From contig NZ_BCSS01000014.1 of assembly GCF_001570985.1 (NCBI RefSeq), positions 18,795 to 82,794 of the forward strand: DNA of 64,000 nt, written 5' to 3'. A model generated the notes under the pieces. The model was not told the origin of the DNA. It saw only the letters and a list, made by a program, of their open reading frames with translations, and made no database searches. Position 1 is the stretch's first letter. Each line of letters begins with the position of its first letter. This document shows positions 25,592 to 37,386 of the stretch, piece after piece. A program made the position numbers and the translations under genes. The DNA comes from Janibacter limosus NBRC 16128. Lineage in GTDB: Bacteria > Actinomycetota > Actinomycetes > Actinomycetales > Dermatophilaceae.

Positions 25592-26623
25592 ATGCGCCCC
25601 GGAGCTCACAACGCCATCACCGATGTCCCAGGAGTACGGGTCGGGCACGCCACCCGTGATCAGACGGGCTGGCTGACCGGCACGACCGTCATCACGCCCC
25701 CGGTTGGGACCACCGGTGGGGTCGACGTACGCGGCGGCGGCCCCGGGACCCGCGAGACCGATCTGCTCGACCCGCGCAACGTCGTCGACGCGGTCGACGC
25801 GATCGTGCTGTCGGGGGGCAGTGCCTTCGGCCTGTCGACCGCGGACGGCGTGATGTCGGCGCTGGCGGACGAAGGGAGGGGCTGGCCCGTGGGTGGACCC
25901 GGCCAGATCGTGCCGATCGTGCCGGCGGCGATCCTCTTCGACCTGGGTCGCGGTGGCTCCTGGCGACACCACCCCGGACCCGACGAGGGCCGGGCTGCGT
26001 ACCTCGCCGCCAGCGACGGCCCGGTGGACGAAGGGAGTGTCGGCGCCGGCACCGGAGCCCGCGCCGGTGGTCTGCGGGGCGGCATCGGGACGGCCAGTCT
26101 CGTGCTCGACTCGGGAGTGACCGTCGGGGCGATCGTGGTGGTCAATGCCGTCGGCTCTCCCATGGGACCTGATGGTCGACTGCTCGGCGAGCGCCTGATG
26201 GCCCCCGGTGAGGCCGACGTCCCGGTGCCGGATCCCGTTGCGGTGCAAGCGCACTGGCAGCGCCAGGCGGACGAGGCGCGGGCCCTGCAGGCGGGGACCG
26301 CCACCACGTTGGCCGTCGTCGCGACCGACGCGTCCCTCGACAAGGCCGGCTGCGCGACGCTCGCGGGCGTGGCCCACGACGGCTTCGCGCGGGCACTGTC
26401 CCCGGTACACACGGCCTTCGACGGCGACACCGTCTTCGCCCTGTCGACGGGCGACCGGCCCCGACCCTCCCCCTTCGAGCTCGTGGCCGTGCAGACCGCC
26501 GCCGCCGACTGCGTGACCCGGGCGATCGTGCGGGGGATGCTCGCGGCACGGTCGGTCGACCGCACCCCCGACGGGGGCGCCGCCCTGCCGTCCTACCGGG
26601 AGTCGATCAGTCGGTCAGGCTGA
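25592..26623 (+). CDS. P1 family peptidase (DmpA/NylC-like, self-cleaving)
   Basis: A 343-residue Ntn-type aminopeptidase or amidase. Motifs are NAITDVPGVRVGHAT at the N-terminus, LSGGSAFGLSTADGVM, and GSVGAGTGARAGG. Members mature by autocleavage before a nucleophile Ser or Thr. In this protein the likely nucleophile lies in the conserved ATTLAVVATDA strand. Known members act on D-Ala-containing peptides, beta-peptides or nylon oligomers. The 3' end overlaps the convergent membrane-protein gene by 17 bp. Confidence 0.85.
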   Translation: MRPGAHNAITDVPGVRVGHATRDQTGWLTGTTVITPPVGTTGGVDVRGGGPGTRETDLLDPRNVVDAVDAIVLSGGSAFGLSTADGVMSALADEGRGWPVGGPGQIVPIVPAAILFDLGRGGSWRHHPGPDEGRAAYLAASDGPVDEGSVGAGTGARAGGLRGGIGTASLVLDSGVTVGAIVVVNAVGSPMGPDGRLLGERLMAPGEADVPVPDPVAVQAHWQRQADEARALQAGTATTLAVVATDASLDKAGCATLAGVAHDGFARALSPVHTAFDGDTVFALSTGDRPRPSPFELVAVQTAAADCVTRAIVRGMLAARSVDRTPDGGAALPSYRESISRSG

Positions 26624-27584
26624 GGTCGGGAGGCTGGTCGTGGACGTCGAGGTCGCGGTCCGGTCCGCTCGGGATGTGGTGGGCCAGCTCATGCTTGCAG
26701 ATCCAACCGCACAGCACCATGAGCGGGAAGCAGATGAGGGCGACGCCGGGGTAGTCCTCGCGCATGACCACTCCCGTGTACGCCAGGAGCGCGAGGACCA
26801 CGGCCCCGACGAAGCCGCTCGTGCCCTGCCACTGCGCGAGGTCGCTGCGGCTGCTGCGCGTCCGCAGCCAGCGGTGGCGCAGGAGCTGGTGGGCCTCCAT
26901 GAGGACCCAGCCGATCGGGAGCAGGAGCATCGGTAGCAGGCCCCACATGGCGTCGACGCGGTCCTGCAGCTCGACGAGCACGACCACCACCACGAGGGAC
27001 AGCGGCAGCCACCCGTAGAGGCAGGTCAACGCCGTCAGGCGCAGCAGGCGAAGGGGGCGGGACCACGGGCCGGTCGGCACCGCGGCCGGGACGTCCGTGC
27101 CCGCCTCGCGTCGACGCAGTGCCGCCGAGCGCAGCTCCTGCTCGGTCATCGCGGTGGTGGCCACCTCGTCGTCGCCCTCCGACGCTGACCGCTGGTGCTC
27201 GACCGCCCTCTCGCGGGCGCGGGTGTCGGCGGCCACCTGCTCGACGAAGCGCTGCCGCTCGGGCGGTGGTGACCACCGGTCGATCCGCAGCTCGTTGCCG
27301 AGGACGTCGACGTGGACGTGCTCGTCCTTGAGCTCGCGCCAGGCCGACCTCGTCATCGAGCCGATCACCGTCACTGCGCACAGGACGAACCAGACGGCGA
27401 ATGTCGGCCAGTGGGTGTCCGGATCCGTCTGCCCCTCGATGGGCATCCGGGTGAGCATCATGAGCGCGAAGGCGAGCACGACCATGAGGCCCAGCGTCAT
27501 GGCCAGCCCAGCGCCCTGCACGAGCCACCAACCGACACCGATCTGCTTCGGTGCGGCGATCGGGGCGGGCTGGTGGTGGTCCAC
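26607..27584 (-). CDS. Integral membrane protein of unknown function (325 aa)
   Basis: Not a family I recognise. Two hydrophobic helices lie near residues 20-45 and 60-80 (GWWLVQGAGLAMTLGLMVV, then FAVWFVLCAVTVIGS). A soluble charged stretch of about 100 residues follows. Four further helices follow between about 175 and 300, ending GVALICFPLMVLCGWICKHE. The soluble part is Arg/Glu-rich (ERQRFVEQVAADTRARERA), possibly coiled coil. The GTG at 27584 lies 12 bp after the guaB stop, so cotranscription with guaB is likely. The true start is uncertain. Confidence 0.6.
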   Translation of the reverse strand: MDHHQPAPIAAPKQIGVGWWLVQGAGLAMTLGLMVVLAFALMMLTRMPIEGQTDPDTHWPTFAVWFVLCAVTVIGSMTRSAWRELKDEHVHVDVLGNELRIDRWSPPPERQRFVEQVAADTRARERAVEHQRSASEGDDEVATTAMTEQELRSAALRRREAGTDVPAAVPTGPWSRPLRLLRLTALTCLYGWLPLSLVVVVVLVELQDRVDAMWGLLPMLLLPIGWVLMEAHQLLRHRWLRTRSSRSDLAQWQGTSGFVGAVVLALLAYTGVVMREDYPGVALICFPLMVLCGWICKHELAHHIPSGPDRDLDVHDQPPDLSLTD

Positions 27585-27595
27585 CCGTGCTCCCG

Positions 27596-29618
<2,023 letters not shown>

Positions 29619-29637
29619 GCCGACCCCCTTCGCGACC

Positions 29638-29643
29638 TAGGCT
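29638..29643 (+). promoter_or_regulatory. Leaderless -10 box of the S4-domain gene
   Basis: TAGGCT, 6 nt, GTG at 29650. Confidence 0.5.
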
Positions 29644-29649
29644 GGTCGG

Positions 29650-29895
29650 GTGACATCTCCTGAACCGGTCCACATCCGCGACGAGTCCATCCGCCTCGGC
29701 CAGCTGCTCAAGCTCGCCGGGCTCGTGGAGGACGGCGTCATGGCCCGTGAGGTCATCGCAGCCGGTGAGGTGAGCGTCGACGGCGAGCCCGAGACCCGCC
29801 GCGGCGCACAGATCCGCGCCGGCAGCGTCGTCGAGCTCGCCGGCCAGCAGATCACGGTCGTCACCGGAGAGGCCGAGATCGACGTCCCCTGGTGA
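29650..29895 (+). CDS. S4-domain RNA-binding protein
   Basis: An 81-residue protein made almost entirely of one S4 domain, the fold used by ribosomal S4 and tRNA-modification enzymes. The signature IRLGQLLKLAGLVEDG is followed by EVIAAGEVSVDGEPETRRGAQI. It matches the YbcJ/YlmH-like short S4 proteins of about 70-80 residues. Ribosome-associated or tRNA-binding roles are suspected for the family. It stands alone, with a leaderless promoter. The stop lies 13 bp from the convergent racemase gene. Confidence 0.85.
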   Translation: MTSPEPVHIRDESIRLGQLLKLAGLVEDGVMAREVIAAGEVSVDGEPETRRGAQIRAGSVVELAGQQITVVTGEAEIDVPW

Positions 29896-29907
29896 CGACG
29901 CTCCTGC

Positions 29908-30603
29908 TCAGCCCTCGGTGAGCATCCAGTCGAGCGCCCGGTCGACGTGGATCGCCGTGGTGTCGTGCATCGGCACCGGGCAGTCGTCCTCGTCGATGAG
30001 CAGGCCGATCTCGGTACCGGCCAGGACGACGCACTCGGCGCCCCGGTCGGCCATCCCGCGCATGATCGTGCGCAGTTCACGTCGTGAGGAGTCCTTGATC
30101 ACGCCGTGGACGAGCTCCTCGTAGATGATCCGGTCGACCTCGGGGCGCTGGCCCTCCTCCGGCAGGATCACCTCGATCCCCCGCTGCTCGAAGGGAGTCG
30201 TGTAGAAGTCCCCCGCCATCGTCGTCGCCGTGGCGACGAGCCCGACCTTGCGCTGGTGCGAGGCCTCGACCCGGCTCGCGGTCGCCTTGGCGATGTGGAG
30301 GAAGGGGATGTCGACGGACTCCTCGATCCGGTCGGCCACGGCGTGCATCGTGTTGGCGGCCAAGAGGAAGCCCTCGGCTCCCCCGGCCTGCAGCCCCCTG
30401 GCCGCCTCGATGAGGACCTCGGCCATCGCGTCCCAGTCACCGGCGTTCTCGGCGTCGTCGATCGGCTGGAAGTCGACGCTGTGGATGAGCACCCTGGCGC
30501 TGTGCAACCCGCCGAGGCGCGCGTCGACCCCTTCGTTGAGGCGACGGTAGTACTCCGCCGTCGCAGACCAGCCCATACCGCCGAGGACACCGAGTAGACG
30601 CAT
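29908..30603 (-). CDS. Aspartate/glutamate racemase family protein
   Basis: A 231-residue cofactor-independent racemase. The N-terminus GVLGGMGWSATAEYYRRLNE and the two catalytic cysteine positions of the family can be checked: the first reads AANTMHAVAD, with Thr where aspartate racemases have Cys, and the second is CVVLAGTEIGLL. Replacement of one cysteine is found in enzymes of this group now classed as broad-specificity or one-base racemases. Physiological substrate is unclear. TATGGT lies 6 nt upstream of the ATG. Confidence 0.83.
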   Translation of the reverse strand: MRLLGVLGGMGWSATAEYYRRLNEGVDARLGGLHSARVLIHSVDFQPIDDAENAGDWDAMAEVLIEAARGLQAGGAEGFLLAANTMHAVADRIEESVDIPFLHIAKATASRVEASHQRKVGLVATATTMAGDFYTTPFEQRGIEVILPEEGQRPEVDRIIYEELVHGVIKDSSRRELRTIMRGMADRGAECVVLAGTEIGLLIDEDDCPVPMHDTTAIHVDRALDWMLTEG

Positions 30604-30609
30604 GGGCCC

Positions 30610-30615
30610 ACCATA
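30610..30615 (-). promoter_or_regulatory. Leaderless -10 box of the racemase gene
   Basis: TATGGT on the minus strand, 6 nt from ATG at 30603. Confidence 0.5.
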
Positions 30616-30708
30616 GTCAGCGGCCTTGTACCCGTGGGGTTTCAGTTCCGCACAAGGGATCCGGGTTTCGGATGGCGGGCGCGTGCGAGGTCACATCAGG
30701 GGCAGGCA

Positions 30709-30714
30709 TACCCT
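30709..30714 (+). promoter_or_regulatory. Leaderless -10 box of serA
   Basis: TACCCT, 7 nt, GTG at 30722. No Shine-Dalgarno precedes the GTG. Confidence 0.5.
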
Positions 30715-30721
30715 TCAGGGC

Positions 30722-31924
30722 GTGAAGGTCCTGCTGCTCGAAAACATCCATGACGCTGCCCACGAGGCCCTGACTGACGCCGGCTTCGATGTCGAGACCC
30801 GCTCCGGCGCCCTCGACGAGGCCGAGCTGATCGCCGCCCTGGAGGGGGTCGACATGGTCGGCATCCGCTCCAAGACGCACGTGACGCGAGCCGTCCTCGA
30901 GGCTCGCCCAGAGCTGAAGGCCATCGGCGCCTTCTGCATCGGCACCAACCAGATCGACCTCGATGCGGCCGCCCAGGCCGGCACGGTCGTCTTCAACGCT
31001 CCCTTCTCCAACACGCGCAGCGTCGTCGAGCTGGCTCTGGGCGAGATCATCTCGCTGGCCCGCCACCTGACCGACAAGAATGCCGCGCTGCACGCCGGCG
31101 TCTGGGACAAATCGGCCAAGGGCGCGCACGAGGTGCGCGGCCGCACGCTCGGCATCATCGGCTACGGCAACATCGGCGCCCAGCTGTCCGTGGTCGCCGA
31201 GGCCTTCGGGATGCACGTCTCCTTCTACGACCTCGAGGACAAGCTGCCTCTGGGCAACGCGACCAAGGTCGACACCCTCGACGAGCTGCTCGAGACCTGC
31301 GAGACGATCACGCTGCACGTCGACGGCCGGGCGGGCAACGCCGGCAACTTCGGCGCCGAGCAGTTCGCCAAGATGCTGCCGCGCAGCCTCTTCCTCAACC
31401 TCTCCCGCGGATTCGTCGTCGACCTCGAGGCCCTGCGCGACAACCTGGTCTCCGGGCACATCGCCGGCGCGGCCGTGGACGTCTTCCCCACCGAGCCCAA
31501 GAAGGCCGGCGACCCCTTCGAGAACTGCCTGCAGGGCATCCCCAATGTCATCCTCACCCCGCACGTCGGGGGCTCCACCGAGGAGGCGCAGCTCGACATC
31601 GGGCGCTATGTCTCCGGCAAGCTGCGCGACTGGGCGAGCACCGGTGCGACGACGATGTCGGTCAACGTCCCGGCCGTCGCCGCTCCTGTCGCCACTGGCG
31701 GCACCCGCATCCTCCACCTGCACAAGAACGTCCCCGGCGTCCTGGCCCGGGTCAACACGATCCTGTCCGAGGGTGACGTCAACATCGACAGCCAGCAGCT
31801 GAGCACCCGTGGTGAATTCGGCTATGCCGTGACCGACCTCGCGAGCAACCTGCCGGCTGACACCGAGCAGCGCCTGCGCGACCTCGAGGAGACCGTCGAG
31901 GTCCGGGTCATCGTCACGACCTGA
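30722..31924 (+). CDS. serA: D-3-phosphoglycerate dehydrogenase
   Basis: First step of serine synthesis: oxidation of 3-phosphoglycerate. The 400-residue protein is the short E. coli-like type, not the long mycobacterial type with an allosteric substrate-binding domain. The NAD-binding GIIGYGNIGAQLSVVAEAFG and the catalytic H (LTPHVGGSTEEAQ) are present, with an ACT domain from about residue 325 (HKNVPGVLARVNTILSEG) for serine feedback. GTG 30722 is used instead of the longer frame. Two hairpins follow, shared with groEL. Confidence 0.95.
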   Translation: MKVLLLENIHDAAHEALTDAGFDVETRSGALDEAELIAALEGVDMVGIRSKTHVTRAVLEARPELKAIGAFCIGTNQIDLDAAAQAGTVVFNAPFSNTRSVVELALGEIISLARHLTDKNAALHAGVWDKSAKGAHEVRGRTLGIIGYGNIGAQLSVVAEAFGMHVSFYDLEDKLPLGNATKVDTLDELLETCETITLHVDGRAGNAGNFGAEQFAKMLPRSLFLNLSRGFVVDLEALRDNLVSGHIAGAAVDVFPTEPKKAGDPFENCLQGIPNVILTPHVGGSTEEAQLDIGRYVSGKLRDWASTGATTMSVNVPAVAAPVATGGTRILHLHKNVPGVLARVNTILSEGDVNIDSQQLSTRGEFGYAVTDLASNLPADTEQRLRDLEETVEVRVIVTT

Positions 31925-31944
31925 CCCTCCCCCTTCCACGAGTA

Positions 31945-31982
31945 GAGGTGGTGGCGACCGGATAGTCGGTCGCCACCACCTC
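31945..31982. terminator. Terminator hairpin between serA and groEL
   Basis: Perfect 16-bp stem GAGGTGGTGGCGACCG / CGGTCGCCACCACCTC with a 6-nt loop, then TTTCT. Chiefly for serA on the plus strand. Confidence 0.85.
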
Positions 31983-32001
31983 TTTCTCATGTCAAGCACG
32001 A

Positions 32002-32041
32002 CGAAGGGGGTCACCCACCAGGCGGTGGGTGACCCCCTTCG
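32002..32041. terminator. Terminator hairpin after groEL
   Basis: Perfect 18-bp stem: left arm 32002-32019 starts CGAAGGGGGTC, right arm 32024-32041, loop AGGC. It lies 16 nt beyond the groEL stop on the minus strand. Confidence 0.85.
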
Positions 32042-32056
32042 GGTCAGATCAGAAGA

Positions 32057-33679
<1,623 letters not shown>

Positions 33680-33698
33680 CTACGAAGGGGGAATGAGC

Positions 33699-33740
33699 GA
33701 CGCCCCGGAGGGACCCGGGAGGGCCCGCACCCGGGGCGTC
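33699..33740 (-). promoter_or_regulatory. Hairpin between groES and groEL
   Basis: Arms GACGCCCCGG (33699-33708) and CCGGGGCGTC (33731-33740) around a 22-nt loop that can itself pair (GGACCCGGGAGGGCCC). It could be an RNA processing or attenuation element that sets the GroES:GroEL ratio; that role is inferred. Confidence 0.5.
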
Positions 33741-33771
33741 AGCTGCGTACTGCTGCGAGCGTCAGATCGCT

Positions 33772-34065
33772 TCAGGAAACGATCGCGAGGACGTCGCGCG
33801 CGGAGAGGATCAGGTACTCCGTACCGGCGTGCTTGATCTCGGTGCCGCCGTACTTGGAGTAGACGACGCGGTCACCGACCGCGATGTCCATGGGGACACG
33901 CTCGCCGGCGTCGTTGAAGCGGCCGGGGCCGATCGCAACGACCTCGCCCTCCTGCGGCTTCTCCTTGGCGGTGTCCGGGATGACGAGACCGGACGCGGTG
34001 GTCTGCTCGGCCTCGACGGACTGGACCACGATGCGGTCCTCGAGCGGCTTGATGGAAACCGACAC
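33772..34065 (-). CDS. groES: 10-kDa chaperonin GroES
   Basis: Lid of the GroEL chamber; a 97-residue protein. The mobile-loop region [20 protein letters not shown] and the [25 protein letters not shown] strands are standard. GTG start preceded by AAGGAG 6-7 nt upstream, so unlike most neighbouring genes it has a leader of roughly 100 nt. First gene of groES-groEL. Confidence 0.97.
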   Translation of the reverse strand: MSVSIKPLEDRIVVQSVEAEQTTASGLVIPDTAKEKPQEGEVVAIGPGRFNDAGERVPMDIAVGDRVVYSKYGGTEIKHAGTEYLILSARDVLAIVS

Positions 34066-34153
34066 GCTGACTCCTTATAAGTGAGGGTCGTGAACTTGAG
34101 TTCTTGGGTGTGCGTGACCGGTCGCCGTCGCGGGGGTCGACCTGTCGTGCATC

Positions 34154-34178
34154 TGGCACTCGCCTTCGGTGAGTGCCA
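34154..34178. promoter_or_regulatory. CIRCE element 1 (HrcA operator)
   Basis: TGGCACTC-N9-GAGTGCCA; the consensus is TTAGCACTC-N9-GAGTGCTAA. It lies at the predicted groES transcription start, downstream of the -10 box. Confidence 0.9.
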
Positions 34179-34184
34179 GTGCCA

Positions 34185-34214
34185 AATCTAGGCGGAGCGC
34201 TGGCACTCGGTCAA
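34185..34214 (-). promoter_or_regulatory. groESL promoter
   Basis: On the minus strand TTGACC (-35, 34209-34214), 18-nt spacer, TAGATT (-10, 34185-34190). The -35 box lies inside CIRCE 2 and the start region inside CIRCE 1, so HrcA would block both ends. Confidence 0.8.
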
Positions 34215-34225
34215 CCCGAGTGCCA
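34201..34225. promoter_or_regulatory. CIRCE element 2 (HrcA operator)
   Basis: TGGCACTC-GGTCAACCC-GAGTGCCA, second inverted repeat with a 9-nt spacer. Its spacer contains the groES -35 hexamer. It also lies 30 bp upstream of the divergent methyltransferase gene and might regulate it. Confidence 0.9.
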
Positions 34226-34255
34226 ATCCGCAGTCCGTGCGTGACAATGGACGAC

Positions 34256-35494
34256 GTGGACCTGACGACCGTGCGCTGGCTGGCCTCCCCGGAGGGCCAT
34301 GCCGCGCTGCACGATCTGCCCGCCTACAGCGAGGCTGACGCCGTCACCCAGGCCACCCGGCTGCGGGGCACCGGCCTCTCCCCCGAGCAGGTCTCCGCCC
34401 TCCTGACGCAAAAGCGCCTCCAGGGTCGCGCGCAGGACAAGTTCGGCGAGTTCGCCGAGGGCATGCTCTTCACCCCCGACGGGCTCGAGCAGGCCAGTCG
34501 GCTCGAGGTCGCCGCCACCCACGCCGGCCGCTACGCCGCAGCCAGCCTGGCCACGGTCCACGATCTCGGGTGCGGCATCGGATCGGACGCCATGGCGATG
34601 AGCGCCCTCGGCGTCACCGTCCACGGAGTCGACGCCGACCCCCTCACCGCGGCCATCGCGGACGTCAACCTGCGTCCGTGGCCGGACAGCCGGGCCCGCA
34701 CCGGGGTGGCTGAGGACTTCGACGCACCCATGGACCCCCTGCACTCCCGCGCCGGGGTGTGGCTCGACCCCGCCCGACGGACTCCGGGCGTCACCGACCG
34801 GACGGGACGCACCCGTCGCGTCTTCCGCCTCGACGAGATCGCGCCCTCGTGGGACTTCGTCCTCTCCGTCGCACGGGATGTCCCGGCGACGGGCGCCAAG
34901 CTGAGCCCCTCCCTTCCCCACGACATCCCGCCGCTCGGCACAGAGGCACAGTGGACCTCCTGGCAGGGCAGCGTCCTGGAGTGCACCGTCTGGTGGGGGC
35001 CCCTCGTCAAGCAGGCCGGCCGCAGCGCCCGCGTCCTGCGCAAGGGGGCGCCCCCGGTCGAGGTCGACCAGCGCACCTGCGAGGACGACCCGGCAGCGGC
35101 CGGCTCGCTCGAGGGCATCGGGCGGTGGCTCTACGAGGCGGACCGGGCCGTCAACCGTGCCGGACTCATCGGCACGGTGACCTCAGCCGTCTCCGGGATG
35201 GAGCTCGAGGCAGGGCTCGGCTATGTCACGAGCGACTCGGCGCTCGACCTCGGCCACGCGCGTCGCTACGAGGTCCTGGAGGCCATGCCCTTCGCCGTCA
35301 AGGGCCTGCGTGCCTGGCTGCGCGAGCGCAACATCACCGGCCTGACGATCAAGAAGCGGGGCATCCGCCTCGACGAGGACCAGCTGCGCAAGCAGCTGAA
35401 GATCGCCCGCCATGCCGGCAGCGGCGAGAGCGCGACCATCGTCCTCACGCGTGTCGCGGGCGCCCAGACCGTGCTCGTCGTCACGCCGGCCTGA
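34256..35494 (+). CDS. THUMP-like class I SAM-dependent methyltransferase
   Basis: A 412-residue predicted methyltransferase. The SAM-binding motif I is HDLGCGIGSDAMAMSALG; VDADPLTAAIADVN is the acidic loop, and WLDPARRTP is motif IV. The C-terminal ITGLTIKKRGIRLDEDQLRKQLK is the THUMP-like region. Substrate is probably RNA, but unproven. GTG 34256 is preferred (GACAAT 7 nt upstream, MDLTTVRWL start); ATG 34247 is also possible. The divergent groES operators are close, so a heat-shock link is possible. Confidence 0.8.
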   Translation: MDLTTVRWLASPEGHAALHDLPAYSEADAVTQATRLRGTGLSPEQVSALLTQKRLQGRAQDKFGEFAEGMLFTPDGLEQASRLEVAATHAGRYAAASLATVHDLGCGIGSDAMAMSALGVTVHGVDADPLTAAIADVNLRPWPDSRARTGVAEDFDAPMDPLHSRAGVWLDPARRTPGVTDRTGRTRRVFRLDEIAPSWDFVLSVARDVPATGAKLSPSLPHDIPPLGTEAQWTSWQGSVLECTVWWGPLVKQAGRSARVLRKGAPPVEVDQRTCEDDPAAAGSLEGIGRWLYEADRAVNRAGLIGTVTSAVSGMELEAGLGYVTSDSALDLGHARRYEVLEAMPFAVKGLRAWLRERNITGLTIKKRGIRLDEDQLRKQLKIARHAGSGESATIVLTRVAGAQTVLVVTPA

Positions 35495-35530
35495 CGGGCT
35501 GGACCACCCCAGCCTCCGACCGACTGGAGG

Positions 35531-35638
35531 TACCTGCGGGTACGACGTGCACCTGCCGCGCCATGCATTCACGGATCCTCGAGAATCCAGGGATCCTGTC
35601 GTCCGTCGGCCGACGACTGCGCGTCGTACCCGCAGGTA
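35531..35638. repeat. Long-loop inverted repeat (17-bp arms)
   Basis: TACCTGCGGGTACGACG at 35531-35547 and its exact complement at 35622-35638, with a 74-nt loop that contains two GGATCC sites. Its size and architecture resemble the repeats at 6337 and 7328, although the arm sequence differs. It lies between the methyltransferase stop and the terminator. Confidence 0.8.
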
Positions 35639-35674
35639 GCCCTGGGCCCGACTGCTCTGGACTCCCCACGGACA

Positions 35675-35716
35675 CGACGAGGCCCGCAGGAGCTGGTGCT
35701 CCTGCGGGCCTCGTCG
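35675..35716. terminator. Bidirectional terminator between convergent genes
   Basis: Perfect 19-bp stem: CGACGAGGCCCGCAGGAGC at 35675-35693 and its complement at 35698-35716, loop TGGT. It serves the methyltransferase gene (+) and the DUF11 gene (-). Confidence 0.85.
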
Positions 35717-35738
35717 GTCACGTGGACCGTGCCGTCAC

Positions 35739-37256
35739 TCAGTGGCGGCGGGTCGGTCGCACTGCCGTCCAGCGCGCGGCGAGCAGCAGACCCAGGCCCG
35801 CGGTCCCCGCCAGGAGCAGGAGACCGGAGCCGCCCAGCCCCGATCCCATGGGGCCTCCGTCGGTCTGGACGACGCCGGGCGTCTGCGGCCCGTCGGTCGA
35901 CGGGGTCGTGGTCGGCTGGGCCGTCGTGGTGGACGTGCTCGTCGGCGTGCTCGACGTGCTCGTGGTGGTGGACGTGCTCGTCGAGGTGCTGGTCCCTGTG
36001 GACGTGGTCGTCGAGGTGCTGGTCCCGGTCGACGTGGTCGACGTGGTCGTCGAGGTCGCCGCGGTGACCGTCACCGGGGCGGTGTCATCGGCAGAGACCA
36101 CGGTGACGCCGGGGCCCTCGGCGCTCGCCGAGTTGGTGTAGGTCCCCGGGACGTCGGAGACCGTGGCCCGGAAGCTCAGGGTCGCCGTACCGGCCTCGCC
36201 ACCCTCCGCGGCCGGCACCTGGTAGGTCCCCGTCCAGGACAGGTCCGAGGTGCCGGTCGGGTCGGCGGTGGTCAGACCTGTGGTGGACCCCGGCACGTAG
36301 GCGAATCCGTCGGGCAGGGAGTCGGTCACCGAGGTGATGGCCTGCTCGGTGGCACCCGCGTTGGACAAGGTGATCGTGTAGGTCACCTCGGAACCGGCCG
36401 GGGCTTGCGCCTGGTCGACGGTCTTGGTGACCGTCAGGGGCGTGGTGCCGACCGGGGAGAAGAAGGTCAGGCTCGACAGGGTCACCGTCGCTCCCTCGGT
36501 GATGTTGCGGGCCCAGGAGATCGCGATGCCGTTGTCGATCTCCTCATCGCAGCGACAGGTGTTGGGGAGCATCTCCCCCGTGCCGATGGCGCGCCAGACC
36601 TCGCCGTAGTTGGCCTCGATGTAGGCGCTGCCGCCGCTCAGCGGACGGAACCCCTCGACCCGCTCAGGATTGGCCGAGCCAGGCTGGGCCTTGCACACCG
36701 GGGAGTTGCCGTCGAGGACCTGACCCAGACCGCGGTCGCTGTCCTGCAGGTAGCAGTCACCACCGCGGAAGATGACGGCGTCACCAGAGGTGGCGCCACC
36801 GGTGATCTTGATGTCGGTGCGGTAGGCCGTGGCCCCACCGACATAGGAGTCGACCTGGGTGAGCCTCGCGCCGGTGTTGCCGAGAGCGACCGTGGTGGTG
36901 ATGGTGTACGGGTCAGAGCTGGTCCCGGTGCCTGTCCTCCCGCTCTGGGAGACCGCGGTGAAGGGAACGTAGTTGGGCACGGACGTCGCACCGCTGCCTG
37001 CAGGGAGCTCCTGGGGTCCGTACAGGTTGCCGGCGAAGGCCACGAAGGTCCCGCACGCCACGTCGTCGTACCACTCGCCGTCACTATCACCCTGATAGCG
37101 CACATCGCAGTTCAGGGACGGCGAGATGATGATCGAGTTGAGCGGACCACCCGACTCGATCTCCGCCGCGGACGCCGCCGGCGCCAGCGCAAAACCCGTG
37201 AACAGGGCCAAGGCGGCAGCCATGAGCCACCTGAACATCACCACATGTATCCGCAC
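35739..37256 (-). CDS. Secreted DUF11-repeat surface protein with Ser/Thr stalk
   Basis: A 505-residue cell-surface protein. The signal peptide ends ALAPAASAAE. A large extracellular region follows with Cys pairs (NCDVRY, CGTFVAF). A DUF11 domain follows (TPLTVTKTVDQAQAPAGSEVTYTITLSNAGATE and SVTDSLPDGFAYVPG). Next come a Ser/Thr stalk of about 50 residues, GVVQTDGGPMGSG, a single membrane helix and an RPTRRH tail. I see no LPXTG; QTDGG may be a divergent sortase site or the helix may simply anchor it. GTG 37256 follows GGGGAG by 5 nt. Function is likely adhesive or structural. Confidence 0.75.
   Translation of the reverse strand: MRIHVVMFRWLMAAALALFTGFALAPAASAAEIESGGPLNSIIISPSLNCDVRYQGDSDGEWYDDVACGTFVAFAGNLYGPQELPAGSGATSVPNYVPFTAVSQSGRTGTGTSSDPYTITTTVALGNTGARLTQVDSYVGGATAYRTDIKITGGATSGDAVIFRGGDCYLQDSDRGLGQVLDGNSPVCKAQPGSANPERVEGFRPLSGGSAYIEANYGEVWRAIGTGEMLPNTCRCDEEIDNGIAISWARNITEGATVTLSSLTFFSPVGTTPLTVTKTVDQAQAPAGSEVTYTITLSNAGATEQAITSVTDSLPDGFAYVPGSTTGLTTADPTGTSDLSWTGTYQVPAAEGGEAGTATLSFRATVSDVPGTYTNSASAEGPGVTVVSADDTAPVTVTAATSTTTSTTSTGTSTSTTTSTGTSTSTSTSTTTSTSSTPTSTSTTTAQPTTTPSTDGPQTPGVVQTDGGPMGSGLGGSGLLLLAGTAGLGLLLAARWTAVRPTRRH
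35920..36065. repeat. Low-complexity repeat encoding the Ser/Thr stalk
   Basis: Degenerate GTGGTCGACGTGCTCGTCG-like units repeated about ten times on the plus strand; they encode Thr/Ser-Thr/Gly pairs. Such tracts are prone to length variation between strains. Confidence 0.65.
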
Positions 37257-37374
37257 AGCATCTCCCCAGAAAGTCAGCAATTCGTAAAGAACGTAGCGCT
37301 CTTCCGCTCCAAAGAACAGGTGCTGGGGGATGTGTCGCCGACAGTGACCCAATGGTGACCTGAGATCGCCCGGG

Positions 37375-37380
37375 TAGCCT
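37375..37380 (+). promoter_or_regulatory. Leaderless -10 box of the GH3 lipoprotein gene
   Basis: TAGCCT, 6 nt, ATG at 37387. Confidence 0.55.
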
Positions 37381-37386
37381 GCGCTC

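Noticed and set aside
35495..35738. Small frames in the region after the methyltransferase gene
   Set aside because: They run through the inverted repeat and terminator and have no conserved features.
35920..36065. CRISPR-like array
   Set aside because: The repeats are degenerate, contiguous and in frame; they encode the Ser/Thr stalk of a surface protein.
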